From assembly GCA_910586615.1 (NCBI GenBank), contig CAJUJP010000050.1, positions 14,230 through 24,646 on the forward strand: a DNA stretch of 10,417 nt, written 5' to 3'. This DNA comes from an uncultured Lachnospiraceae bacterium. GTDB lineage: Bacteria > Bacillota > Clostridia > Lachnospirales > Lachnospiraceae. Under the pieces are notes generated by a model. That model did not search any database, was not told where the DNA came from, and saw nothing but the letters and a program-made list of their open reading frames with translations. Numbering within the stretch: position 1 is the stretch's first letter; each line of letters opens with the position of its first letter. Shown in pieces: positions 1 through 7,699 of the stretch. The translations under genes and the position numbers were made by a program.

Positions 1-307
1 GGAAAAACAGTCAGGTAAGAGCCCGGAGGAGCAGGAAGAACGGTCAGGTAAGAGCTTGGAGAAGCGGGAAGAACGGTCAGGTAAACAGCCGGAGGAAGTG
101 GAAGAGCAGTCAGAGGATAGGGAAGAACAATCAGGCAAGAATCCGAAAGAGCAGGAAAAACAGTCAGGTAAGAGCCCGGAGGAGCAGGAAGAACGGTCAG
201 GTAAGAGCCCGGAGGAAATGGAAGAACAGTCAGGCAAGAATCCGAAGGAGCGGGAAGAACAGCCAGATAAGAGTACGGAGAAATGGGCAGAACAGTCAAC
301 GGAGAGG
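1..307 (+). repeat. In-frame 33-base tandem repeat array inside the kinase gene
   Basis: About ten head-to-tail units encode an 11-residue motif close to EEQSGKSPEEQ. Full units begin at 2, 35, 68, 122, 155, 188, 221 and 254 (the last quite diverged). Shortened 21-base units encode EEQSEDR (101-121) and AEQSTER (287-307). All unit lengths are multiples of three, so the frame is kept. Bases 1-55 are identical to 154-208, which indicates recent duplication or gene conversion. The array probably begins upstream of the window. The protein segment is highly charged, with no hydrophobic core, and is likely disordered or a loose helix. Confidence 0.9.
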
Positions 308-1033
308 GAACAGCCTGAATTGCACACATCTGTGACCAGGGAAGCAGAGATGCTTCAGCGGCTCAGACATCCCATGCTGCCGGTGGTTTATGAAGTATTC
401 CAGGAGGACGGGTGGTATCTGGCCATGGAGTATATTCAGGGCATCACTCTGCGCGAGTATGTGGAGAGAAACGGTTATGTCCGGGAGAAACAGGCATGTG
501 TATGGACAGACCAGCTTCTGGACGTCCTGGGATATCTCCACACGAGAAAACCACCTGTTATTTATAGAGATCTGAAACCGGATAATATTATGGTGTGCTC
601 TGACGGACATCTGCGGCTGGTGGATTTCGGGGCGGCTTGCCGGCAACAATTCGGTGTGGCATCGGACGGGCAGATGGCGGCGACACCGGGGTATGGCGCG
701 CCGGAACAGTTTGGAAGAACCGGAGATGGTATCCGGGCAGATGAACGAAGTGATATTTATGCGCTGGGCAAGGTTCTGTACTATATGGTGACGGGATCCA
801 ATCCGGCCAGACCGCCTTATGTGTCATTGCCTATCAGAGATTACCAGCCTCTTCTCACGCCTGATCTGGAACGGATCATACGCAAATGCATTGAGGATGA
901 GACGACGGACCGATATCAGACTGTCTGTCAGGTGCGGAATGATCTGGGCGAATGCGGCAGAGGAAAGCCATGTATGCGCCGGCGGTCTTTTATCAGAGTC
1001 GTGGAAAAGCAGGTGTGGCTGACGGAGAAATGA
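2..1033 (+). CDS. Serine/threonine protein kinase, 5'-partial, with repeat-rich insert
   Basis: The reading frame is open to the left edge, so the true start lies upstream. The C-terminal part is a Hanks-type Ser/Thr kinase: helix alpha-C Glu probably at 341-343 (REAEML), hinge around MEYIQG, catalytic loop YRDLKPDN with Asp at 569-571, Lys at 575-577 and Asn at 584-586, DFG at 623-631, and GYGAPEQ closing the activation segment with APE at 698-706. The usual HRD is YRD, a tolerated variant. The glycine-rich loop and the ATP-anchoring VAIK lysine are not in the window. The roughly 100 residues before alpha-C are Glu/Gln/Ser/Gly/Lys/Pro repeats. After the kinase domain there is only a short basic tail, with no membrane segment or PASTA repeats, so this part is probably cytosolic. 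Substrate is unknown. The gene is 193 bases from ispG and probably a separate transcription unit. The kinase call is secure; activity depends on what lies upstream. Confidence 0.88.
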   Translation, partial: EKQSGKSPEEQEERSGKSLEKREERSGKQPEEVEEQSEDREEQSGKNPKEQEKQSGKSPEEQEERSGKSPEEMEEQSGKNPKEREEQPDKSTEKWAEQSTEREQPELHTSVTREAEMLQRLRHPMLPVVYEVFQEDGWYLAMEYIQGITLREYVERNGYVREKQACVWTDQLLDVLGYLHTRKPPVIYRDLKPDNIMVCSDGHLRLVDFGAACRQQFGVASDGQMAATPGYGAPEQFGRTGDGIRADERSDIYALGKVLYYMVTGSNPARPPYVSLPIRDYQPLLTPDLERIIRKCIEDETTDRYQTVCQVRNDLGECGRGKPCMRRRSFIRVVEKQVWLTEK

Positions 1034-1091
1034 GAGTGCACATGGCGGGACTGAGGGGCGTGTGAACAGTAACCAGAATGCATATGCAGTC

Positions 1092-1121
1092 TGTACTTTT
1101 TAACACAAGATATGGTATGAT
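1092..1121 (+). promoter_or_regulatory. Putative extended -10 promoter for ispG-polC
   Basis: TATGAT at 1116-1121 is preceded by TGG at 1113-1115, forming an extended -10 element (TGnTATGAT). The -35 region around 1092-1098 is weak (TGTACTT), which an extended -10 can tolerate. It lies about 105 bases before the proposed ispG start, in the gap between the kinase and ispG. A TTGACA at 1167-1172 lacks a convincing -10 partner. No terminator hairpin with a T-tract is visible after the kinase gene, so some readthrough from the kinase is possible. Confidence 0.4.
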
Positions 1122-1226
1122 AAAAACATAATGCGGTTCCGGGGAGACAGGCTGCACAATAGTGTATTGACAATATCGCATGGTTTCTGTCTGGTACGGC
1201 GGTCAGGGGAAAGAAGGAGAATGGTT

Positions 1227-2282
1227 ATGCATCGTGAACATACAAAAGTGGTGAAAATCGGAAACAGGGTGATCGGCGGGGGGAATCCCGTACTGATCCA
1301 GTCTATGACCAATACGAGGACGGAGGACGTGGAAGCAACAGTGGCGCAGATCCTGCGCCTGGAGCAGGCGGGATGTGAGATCATACGTTGTACGGTTCCG
1401 ACCATCGAAGCGGCACAGGCACTCGGCAGGATCAGGGAGCAGATACATATTCCGCTGGTGGCGGATATTCATTTTGACTATAAAATGGCCATTGCGGCTA
1501 TGGAAAACGGGGCAGACAAGATCCGCATCAATCCGGGAAACATCGGAAGCCGTGACAAGGTGGCGGCGGTGGTGGCCGTGGCCAGAGAACGGGGCATACC
1601 CATCCGTGTGGGGGTCAACAGCGGTTCTCTGGAAAAAGAACTGGTGAAGAAATATCATGGTGTGACTGCAGAGGGCATTGTGGAAAGTGCTTTGGACAAA
1701 ACAGGAATCATCGAGGAATTAGGGTATGACAATCTGGTGATCAGCATCAAGTCTTCGGATGTGATGATGTGTGTGCGTGCCCATGAGATTCTGGCGGAAA
1801 AGACGGATTATCCGCTGCATGTGGGTATCACGGAGGCGGGGACGGTGACAAATGGCAATATCAAGTCAGCCATCGGTCTGGGACTGATTCTGCATCAGGG
1901 CATAGGCGATACGATCCGGGTGTCCCTGACCGGTGATCCGGTTGAGGAGATCAGGTCTGCCAGATTGATTCTGCGCACATTGGGACTGCGCAAGGGTGGT
2001 ATTGAGGTGGTGTCCTGTCCCACCTGCGGCAGAACCCGTATCAATCTGATCGGACTGGCAGGTGAGGTGGAGAAACTGGTGGAGGATTATCCGCTGGACA
2101 TCAAAGTGGCGGTGATGGGATGTGCCGTCAACGGACCGGGCGAGGCGAGGGAAGCTGATATCGGCATTGCCGGAGGCCAGGGAGAAGGACTTTTGTTCCG
2201 GCACGGGGAGATCGTGAAGAAGGTGCCGGAAGATCAATTACTGCCGGCGCTGCGGGAGGAACTGGAGAACTGGCGGCAATAA
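1227..2282 (+). CDS. ispG: 4-hydroxy-3-methylbut-2-en-1-yl diphosphate synthase (IspG/GcpE)
   Basis: The enzyme converts 2-C-methyl-D-erythritol 2,4-cyclodiphosphate to HMBPP, the penultimate step of the MEP isoprenoid pathway, using a [4Fe-4S] cluster and a flavodoxin or ferredoxin as electron donor. The protein is 351 residues, the usual length of the bacterial form. The N-terminal TIM-barrel part carries the family signatures VLIQSMTNT, DIHFDYKMA and KIRINPGNIG. The C-terminal part has the cluster ligands: Cys264 and Cys267 in SCPTCGR, Cys299 in MGCAVNGPGEA, and the conserved Glu306. I chose the ATG at 1227 because the AAGAAGGAG at 1211-1219 sits 7 bases before it; the ATG at 1221 is too close to that site, and the frame's earlier ATG at 1131 gives a non-homologous leader. 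polC follows after 44 bases, so the two are probably co-transcribed. In many Firmicutes dxr and the site-2 protease gene sit just upstream; here a kinase gene does. Confidence 0.97.
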   Translation: MHREHTKVVKIGNRVIGGGNPVLIQSMTNTRTEDVEATVAQILRLEQAGCEIIRCTVPTIEAAQALGRIREQIHIPLVADIHFDYKMAIAAMENGADKIRINPGNIGSRDKVAAVVAVARERGIPIRVGVNSGSLEKELVKKYHGVTAEGIVESALDKTGIIEELGYDNLVISIKSSDVMMCVRAHEILAEKTDYPLHVGITEAGTVTNGNIKSAIGLGLILHQGIGDTIRVSLTGDPVEEIRSARLILRTLGLRKGGIEVVSCPTCGRTRINLIGLAGEVEKLVEDYPLDIKVAVMGCAVNGPGEAREADIGIAGGQGEGLLFRHGEIVKKVPEDQLLPALREELENWRQ

Positions 2283-2326
2283 ATATTCCGGCATGATAAG
2301 TGCGGGACAGGAAGGTATGGCGGCAG

Positions 2327-5300
2327 ATGGGAAAGAAATTTTTTGATGTGTTTCCTACATTAAAACTGGATACGGGACTCAGGGATCTGTATGAGCAGGT
2401 GACGGTGGACAAGGTTTCTTCCACAAAAAGGAAGGATTTTCTCCGGGTATATCTTTCATCAGACAGACTGATTCAGAAGGAAGATATTTTCCGCGTGGAG
2501 AGTGAGATCAAGAGACAGTTCTTTCCAAACGCTTCCATGGTCATCAAATTTTATGAGCGGTTTCATCTGTCGGCCCAATATGATCCGGTCAAGCTGATGG
2601 ATGCGTACCGGGACAGTATTTTGCTGGAACTGCGGGAATACTCACCGGTGGAGTACAACTTGTTTAAGAAAGCCGATTTTGCTTTTACGGAGAACGGCAG
2701 GCTGGTACTGACGGTGGAAGATACAGTGCTGGGCAAAGGTAAAGCCGAGGAACTGATTCATATTCTGGAAAAGATTTTCAACGAGCGCTGCGGTCTCCCG
2801 ATGGAGGTACAGATTGCCTATAAGGAGCATATTACAGGTAAATACAAGGAAGAGGACGAACACAGACTGGCTATGCAGGTGGCGGAGATCTCGAAAAGAG
2901 CGGGATACTATGGCGGCGGACAAGGATCAGACGATTCGGTTTCAGAAGATGGAATAACGGATGATACGGTAAAGGGCCGGGATGTGGCAGGCACTATCGT
3001 GGATTATCCTGCAGGATCCGGTCAGCAGGCCGAAAACAACGTCAGTCACATGGGCGGTGCAGGACAGGGCAACACCGGCAAAAAGGCGGATTTCAAGCGG
3101 GCCATTAAGCGCTCCGATAACCCGGACGTATTGTACGGCAGAGACTTTGACGAGGAGGCGATACCCATCAACGACATCATCGGTGAGATGGGAGAGGTGG
3201 TCATCCGCGGCAAGATCATCAGCATGGACAAGCGTGAGATCAAGAATGAGAGAACGATTCTGATCTATGATGTGACGGATTTTACGGATACCATGACGAT
3301 CAAACTGTTTGTGCACAATGATCAGGTTGGTGAAATAACAGATGGTATGAAACCGGGCGCTTTTCTGAAAATCAAGGGTATGACCATGACGGACAGGTTT
3401 GATCAGGAGCTGACCATCGGTTCATTGACCGGGGTCAAAAAAATTCCTGATTTTACGGTGTCCAGGATGGATACCGGTGTGCGCAAGCGGGTGGAACTGC
3501 ACTGCCATACGAAAATGAGTGATATGGATGGTGTATCCGAGGCGAAGGACATCGTGAAGTGCGCTTATAAGTGGGGACATCCTGCTATTGCCATCACGGA
3601 TCATGGTGTAGCGCAGTCTTTCCCGGATGCAAACCATGTGTGGGAAGATCTGTGGAAAGCGGAGAAGGCGAAGCGCAAGGAGGCTGGCGATTCTGATCCG
3701 GACAAGCAGGATTTCTTCAAGGTGATCTACGGGGTGGAGGCTTATCTGGTGGATGACCTGCATGAGATCGCCGCCAACGATAAGGGACAGAATTTCAAAC
3801 AGGATTTTGTTGTATTCGATATTGAGACGACGGGTTTTTCACCGGTAGAAAACAGGATCATAGAGATCGGTGCAGTGAAGGTGTGCGGCGGTAAGATCGT
3901 GGATCATTTTTCAGCCTTTGTCAATCCGGAAGTGCCCATTCCTTTTGAGATAGAGAAGCTTACGGGAATCCGGGACGATATGGTGGTGGACGCAGAGAAG
4001 ATCGAGACCGTTCTGCCGGAATTTCTGCGGTTTTGTGAGGGATGTATGCTGGTGGCCCATAACGCCCGGTTTGATATGAGTTTTATCATGGAAAACTGTA
4101 ACAGGCAGGGAATAGAGCATGATTTTACCTATGTGGATACGGTGGGGATAGCCCGTGTCATGCTGCCGGCACAGGCAAAGCACACGCTGGATGCGGTGGC
4201 AAAAACGCTTGGCGTATCACTTTTGAATCACCACCGGGCGGTGGATGATGCGGAAGCCACGGCTGAGATTTTCGTGAAGCTGATCGTTATGATGGAAGAG
4301 GACGGCATCACGACGCTTGCACAGATCAATGAGAAGGGCAAGGCCAGCCCGGCCATTATCAAGAAGCTGCCCACCTATCACGGCATTATTCTGGCAAAAA
4401 ACAATGTGGGACGGATGAACCTTTACCGGCTGATTTCCATGTCCCACCTCACTTATTTCGCCAGAAGACCGCGGATTCCCAAGAGCCTTCTGAACAAATA
4501 CAGAGAAGGACTGATTATAGGCAGCGCCTGTGAGGCGGGAGAACTGTACCGGGCCATTCTGGAAGGCAAGCCGGATACGGAGATTGCAAGGCTGGTGGAT
4601 TTTTATGATTATCTGGAAATACAGCCCCTGGGTAACAACCGGTTTATGATCGAATCGGAGAGGATTCCGAATGTCAATTCTATGGAAGATATTATGGAGA
4701 TCAACCGGAAGATCGTGCGTCTGGGAGATCAGTTCCGCAAGCCTGTGGCGGCTACCTGTGACGTGCATTTTCTGAATCCTGAGGATGAGATTTACCGCCG
4801 TATCATCATGGCGGGACAGGGATTTCCCGACGCGGACAATCAGGCGCCCCTGTACTTCCGGACCACGGAGGAGATGCTTCAGGAGTTCGCCTATCTGGGC
4901 AGCGATAAGGCGGAAGAGGTGGTGATCACCAACACGAACCTGATTGCGGATATGATCGAGTGCATGTCACCGGTGCGCCCGGATAAATGCCCGCCGGTGA
5001 TCGAGGACAGCGACAACCAGCTTACGGAGATCTGCTATAACAAGGCCCATGAACTGTATGGGGAGACTCTGCCGAAAATCGTGGAGGATCGTCTGGAAAA
5101 GGAACTGCATTCCATTATCTCCAATGGATTTGCGGTGATGTATATTATTGCCCAGAAGCTGGTATGGAAATCGGTGGAGGACGGTTACCTGGTGGGTTCC
5201 AGAGGATCTGTGGGCAGTTCTTTCGTGGCCAATATGGCGGGAATCACGGAAGTAAATTCCTTAAGTCCCCATTATCTGTGCCCGAAGTGCCATTATTATG

Positions 5301-6886
5301 ATTTTGATTCCGAGGAAGTGAAGGCATACGGCGGCGGCGCCGGATGTGATATGCCGGACAAAGACTGTCCGGTCTGTGGGGAACCACTGAACAAAGAAGG
5401 GTTTGATATTCCTTTCGAAACCTTCCTGGGATTCAAGGGAGATAAAGAGCCCGATATCGATCTGAACTTTTCGGGAGAATATCAGAGTAAGGCTCATAAA
5501 TATACGGAAGTGATCTTTGGAAGCGGGCAGACTTACCGGGCGGGTACCATCGGCACGCTGGCGGACAAGACGGCTTTCGGTTATGTGAAAAACTATTACG
5601 AGGAGCGGGGCAGGCATAAGCGGGTGTGCGAAATCAACCGTATCGTTACGGGCTGTACCGGCATCCGCCGGAGTACCGGGCAGCATCCCGGCGGTATCGT
5701 GGTGCTGCCGGTGGGAGAGGATATCAATTCCTTCACCCCGGTGCAGCATCCGGCCAATGATATGACCACGGACATCGTCACCACCCATTTTGATTATCAT
5801 TCCATCGATCATAATTTGTTGAAGCTTGATATTCTGGGACACGACGATCCTACCATGATCCGTATGCTGCAGGACATGACGGGCATTGATCCGGTTACCA
5901 TACCTCTGGATGACAAAAAGGTTATGTCCCTGTTCCAGTCAACAGAAGCGCTGGGTATCACGCCGGATCAGATCGGAGGCTGTAAGCTGGGGTGCCTGGG
6001 CATACCGGAGTTCGGCACGGAGTTTGTTATCCAGATGGTAATTGATGCGAAACCAAAGTGCTTTACGGATCTGGTGCGTATTTCCGGCCTGTCCCACGGC
6101 ACGGACGTGTGGCTTGGCAATGCACAGACACTGATCGAAGAGGGAAAAGCAACAATTTCCACGGCTATCTGCTGCCGTGACGATATTATGATCTATCTGA
6201 TGCAAAAAGGCGTGGAGCCTTCCCTTTCTTTTACCATCATGGAGAGTGTGCGTAAGGGAAAAGGGTTGAAAGACGAGTGGATCGAGGCCATGAAGGCGCA
6301 GGATGTGCCGGACTGGTATATCGGTTCCTGCAAGAAGATCAAATATATGTTTCCGAAGGCCCATGCGGCGGCCTATGTCATGATGGCCTGGCGTATCGCC
6401 TACTGCAAGGTGAATTATCCGCTGGCTTATTACGGGGCGTATTTCAGTATCAGGGCATCGGCTTTTTCCTATGAGATCATGTGCCAGGGGCAGCAGCATC
6501 TGGAAAATGTGATGGCGGATTACAAGCGCAGGAGCGAGGAACTTTCCAAGAAGGAGCAGGATACACAGAAGGATATGAAGATCGTACAGGAGATGTACGC
6601 CAGAGGGTTTGAATTTGTGCCCATTGATATCTTTTCGGCCCAGTCCAGATTGTTCCAGATCGTGGATGGAAAACTGATGCCGTCCTTGAGCAGTATAGAC
6701 GGACTGGGGGAGAAGGCGGCGGATGCCATTGTAGAGGCAGCGAAAGACGGACCGTTTTTGAGCAAGGATGATTTCAGGCAGCGAACCAAGGCATCCAAGA
6801 CTGTGGTGGACCTGATGAGCAGCCTGGGGCTTCTGGGGAATCTGCCGGAGTCCAATCAGATCAGCCTGTTTGATTTTGTGAGTTGA
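2327..6886 (+). CDS. polC: DNA polymerase III alpha subunit, PolC type
   Basis: Replicative DNA polymerase of low-GC Gram-positive bacteria, combining synthesis and 3'-5' proofreading in one chain. Order of parts in 1519 residues: N-terminal domain; low-complexity linker (about 192-262); OB fold (about 285-375); first part of the PHP domain from VELHCHTKMSDMDG (about 389) to AITDHG; inserted DEDDh exonuclease with D498 and E500 in FDIETTG, HNARFD, and H636/D641 in HHRAVDDA; remainder of PHP including DVHFLNPED (about 813); Cys4 zinc site C985, C988, C1014 and C1017; palm aspartates D1043 and D1045 in PDIDLNFSGE; helix-hairpin-helix-like GLGEKAADAI near the end; and a C-terminal beta-clamp motif QISLF at 1511-1515. 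The ATG at 2327 is preferred, with AGGAAGG at 2309-2315 upstream; a GTG at 2300 in the same frame would add nine residues and would place that site inside the gene. No frameshift or lost catalytic residue is seen. Confidence 0.98.
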   Translation: MGKKFFDVFPTLKLDTGLRDLYEQVTVDKVSSTKRKDFLRVYLSSDRLIQKEDIFRVESEIKRQFFPNASMVIKFYERFHLSAQYDPVKLMDAYRDSILLELREYSPVEYNLFKKADFAFTENGRLVLTVEDTVLGKGKAEELIHILEKIFNERCGLPMEVQIAYKEHITGKYKEEDEHRLAMQVAEISKRAGYYGGGQGSDDSVSEDGITDDTVKGRDVAGTIVDYPAGSGQQAENNVSHMGGAGQGNTGKKADFKRAIKRSDNPDVLYGRDFDEEAIPINDIIGEMGEVVIRGKIISMDKREIKNERTILIYDVTDFTDTMTIKLFVHNDQVGEITDGMKPGAFLKIKGMTMTDRFDQELTIGSLTGVKKIPDFTVSRMDTGVRKRVELHCHTKMSDMDGVSEAKDIVKCAYKWGHPAIAITDHGVAQSFPDANHVWEDLWKAEKAKRKEAGDSDPDKQDFFKVIYGVEAYLVDDLHEIAANDKGQNFKQDFVVFDIETTGFSPVENRIIEIGAVKVCGGKIVDHFSAFVNPEVPIPFEIEKLTGIRDDMVVDAEKIETVLPEFLRFCEGCMLVAHNARFDMSFIMENCNRQGIEHDFTYVDTVGIARVMLPAQAKHTLDAVAKTLGVSLLNHHRAVDDAEATAEIFVKLIVMMEEDGITTLAQINEKGKASPAIIKKLPTYHGIILAKNNVGRMNLYRLISMSHLTYFARRPRIPKSLLNKYREGLIIGSACEAGELYRAILEGKPDTEIARLVDFYDYLEIQPLGNNRFMIESERIPNVNSMEDIMEINRKIVRLGDQFRKPVAATCDVHFLNPEDEIYRRIIMAGQGFPDADNQAPLYFRTTEEMLQEFAYLGSDKAEEVVITNTNLIADMIECMSPVRPDKCPPVIEDSDNQLTEICYNKAHELYGETLPKIVEDRLEKELHSIISNGFAVMYIIAQKLVWKSVEDGYLVGSRGSVGSSFVANMAGITEVNSLSPHYLCPKCHYYDFDSEEVKAYGGGAGCDMPDKDCPVCGEPLNKEGFDIPFETFLGFKGDKEPDIDLNFSGEYQSKAHKYTEVIFGSGQTYRAGTIGTLADKTAFGYVKNYYEERGRHKRVCEINRIVTGCTGIRRSTGQHPGGIVVLPVGEDINSFTPVQHPANDMTTDIVTTHFDYHSIDHNLLKLDILGHDDPTMIRMLQDMTGIDPVTIPLDDKKVMSLFQSTEALGITPDQIGGCKLGCLGIPEFGTEFVIQMVIDAKPKCFTDLVRISGLSHGTDVWLGNAQTLIEEGKATISTAICCRDDIMIYLMQKGVEPSLSFTIMESVRKGKGLKDEWIEAMKAQDVPDWYIGSCKKIKYMFPKAHAAAYVMMAWRIAYCKVNYPLAYYGAYFSIRASAFSYEIMCQGQQHLENVMADYKRRSEELSKKEQDTQKDMKIVQEMYARGFEFVPIDIFSAQSRLFQIVDGKLMPSLSSIDGLGEKAADAIVEAAKDGPFLSKDDFRQRTKASKTVVDLMSSLGLLGNLPESNQISLFDFVS

Positions 6887-6903
6887 GAGGGAGGTATATG
6901 ACT

Positions 6904-7494
6904 ATGAGGAAGATCATTACAATCGGAAGAGAATTTGGCGCCGGAGGCGGCGAGATCGGTAAAAGAGTGGCAAAAGAGCTTGGCATCGAGTATTACGATA
7001 AGGACATTATCTTCAAGACGGTTCTTGCGGGTAAGAGTCTGAGCCCGGAGCAGGTGCGCAAATGGGATGAGCGTGTGCCCAAAAACTTCGGTTTTGCCCA
7101 GAGCCTGTTTGATTTCTATAACAAGCCGCTGGAAGAGGAACTGTGGCAGGCGCAGAGGGATGCCATCCGGGAACTGGCCAACAAGGAGAGCTGTGTGATT
7201 GTGGGGCGTAACGGTGATTATATCCTGCGGGAGTTTGACCACTGTCTGAATGTGTTTATCCATGCGGGCTTCCAGTGGCGCGTGAAGCGTATGACGGCGA
7301 TGATGGACCAGGTGCCGGCTGACCAGGTGGCCAGCGATGTCAAGGCTGTGGACAGGGCGCGGAAGAAATACTGTGAGTATTATACCAAGTGTGCCTACGG
7401 TGATGCCCGTAATTTCGATCTGACGCTGAATACAGAGAAGCTTGGAATTGACAAGGCGGTGGAACTGATTTTGAGAGCAGCCCAGGATCTGTAA
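6904..7494 (+). CDS. Cytidylate kinase-like family P-loop protein
   Basis: A 196-residue protein with a nucleotide-binding P-loop at residues 8-20 (GREFGAGGGEIGK) and family-typical segments such as CVIVGRNGDYIL, a basic WRVKRMTAM segment (lid-like), and the C-terminal RKKYCEYYT...FDLTLNTEKLGIDKA pattern. These match the cytidylate kinase-like family of Firmicutes, which is related to but shorter and more divergent than canonical CMP kinase. The family's reaction is not established, so I give no gene symbol. The gene begins 17 bases after the polC stop and is almost certainly in the same transcript. GGGAGG at 6889-6894 is 9 bases from the ATG at 6904 and only 3 from the ATG at 6898, which favours the former. 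A TTG start at 6883 would overlap polC and swallow the ribosome binding site. Confidence 0.87.
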   Translation: MRKIITIGREFGAGGGEIGKRVAKELGIEYYDKDIIFKTVLAGKSLSPEQVRKWDERVPKNFGFAQSLFDFYNKPLEEELWQAQRDAIRELANKESCVIVGRNGDYILREFDHCLNVFIHAGFQWRVKRMTAMMDQVPADQVASDVKAVDRARKKYCEYYTKCAYGDARNFDLTLNTEKLGIDKAVELILRAAQDL

Positions 7495-7562
7495 AATGTT
7501 CTGCTTTATGATGTAAATGCGGAACTGTTCGAACCGGTGAATACAGTGATATTATTGTATTG

Positions 7563-7572
7563 TTGTATACAA
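7563..7572. promoter_or_regulatory. Palindrome, possible operator upstream of ABC transporter promoter
   Basis: TTGTATACAA is a perfect 10-base palindrome ending 6 bases before the -35 box of the transporter promoter. Small AT-rich palindromes at this position often bind repressors or activators in Firmicutes, but I cannot assign a regulator. A second small dyad, GTTCGAAC at 7527-7534, lies further upstream in the same gap. Confidence 0.3.
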
Positions 7573-7578
7573 TGTGTC

Positions 7579-7607
7579 TTGACAAGAGAATCAAAAGTCC
7601 ATATACT
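7579..7607 (+). promoter_or_regulatory. Strong sigma-A-type promoter of the amino acid ABC operon
   Basis: TTGACA at 7579-7584 is a perfect -35 box. After exactly 17 bases, TATACT at 7602-7607 differs from the -10 consensus at one base. The expected start of transcription is about 7613-7615. It faces the binding-protein gene, whose ATG is at 7700, giving a leader of about 86 bases. Confidence 0.8.
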
Positions 7608-7621
7608 TAACAGTGGGCATC

Positions 7622-7658
7622 AAGGACGGTGTAACTGATCATGATTACACCGTCTTTT
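7622..7658 (+). terminator. Terminator-like hairpin in the 5' leader of the ABC operon
   Basis: GACGGTGTAA (7625-7634) pairs perfectly with TTACACCGTC (7645-7654) around a 10-base loop. The stem can be extended by AAG before and TTT after, and it ends in TTTT at 7655-7658. This is the shape of an intrinsic terminator, although the T-tract is short. It lies between the promoter at 7579-7607 and the ATG at 7700. It could end transcripts from polC and the kinase-like gene, attenuate the transporter operon, or protect the 5' end of its message. No other terminator is visible between 7495 and 7621. Confidence 0.6.
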
Positions 7659-7699
7659 ATGCTAACAGGGCATTTTGCCACAGGAATGGAGGAGTAGTT

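Noticed and set aside
1..307. CRISPR array suggested by repeated 33-base units
   Set aside because: Units are directly contiguous with no unique spacers, stay in one reading frame, and are coding within the kinase gene.
1167..1196. Promoter using TTGACA at 1167-1172
   Set aside because: No -10-like hexamer occurs at 16-18 bases spacing (TCTGGT at 17).
1131..1226. N-terminal extension of ispG from the ATG at 1131
   Set aside because: The extra 32 residues do not resemble IspG, there is no ribosome binding site for that ATG, and AAGAAGGAG at 1211-1219 points to 1227.
5261..5842. Large minus-strand open frames inside polC
   Set aside because: They are shadows of a GC-rich coding region; polC is continuous and well conserved on the + strand and nothing supports antisense genes.
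7613..7699. Longer start for the binding protein in the 5' leader
   Set aside because: It would begin at the predicted transcription start, translate the hairpin, and bury the lipoprotein signal peptide 29 residues inside.
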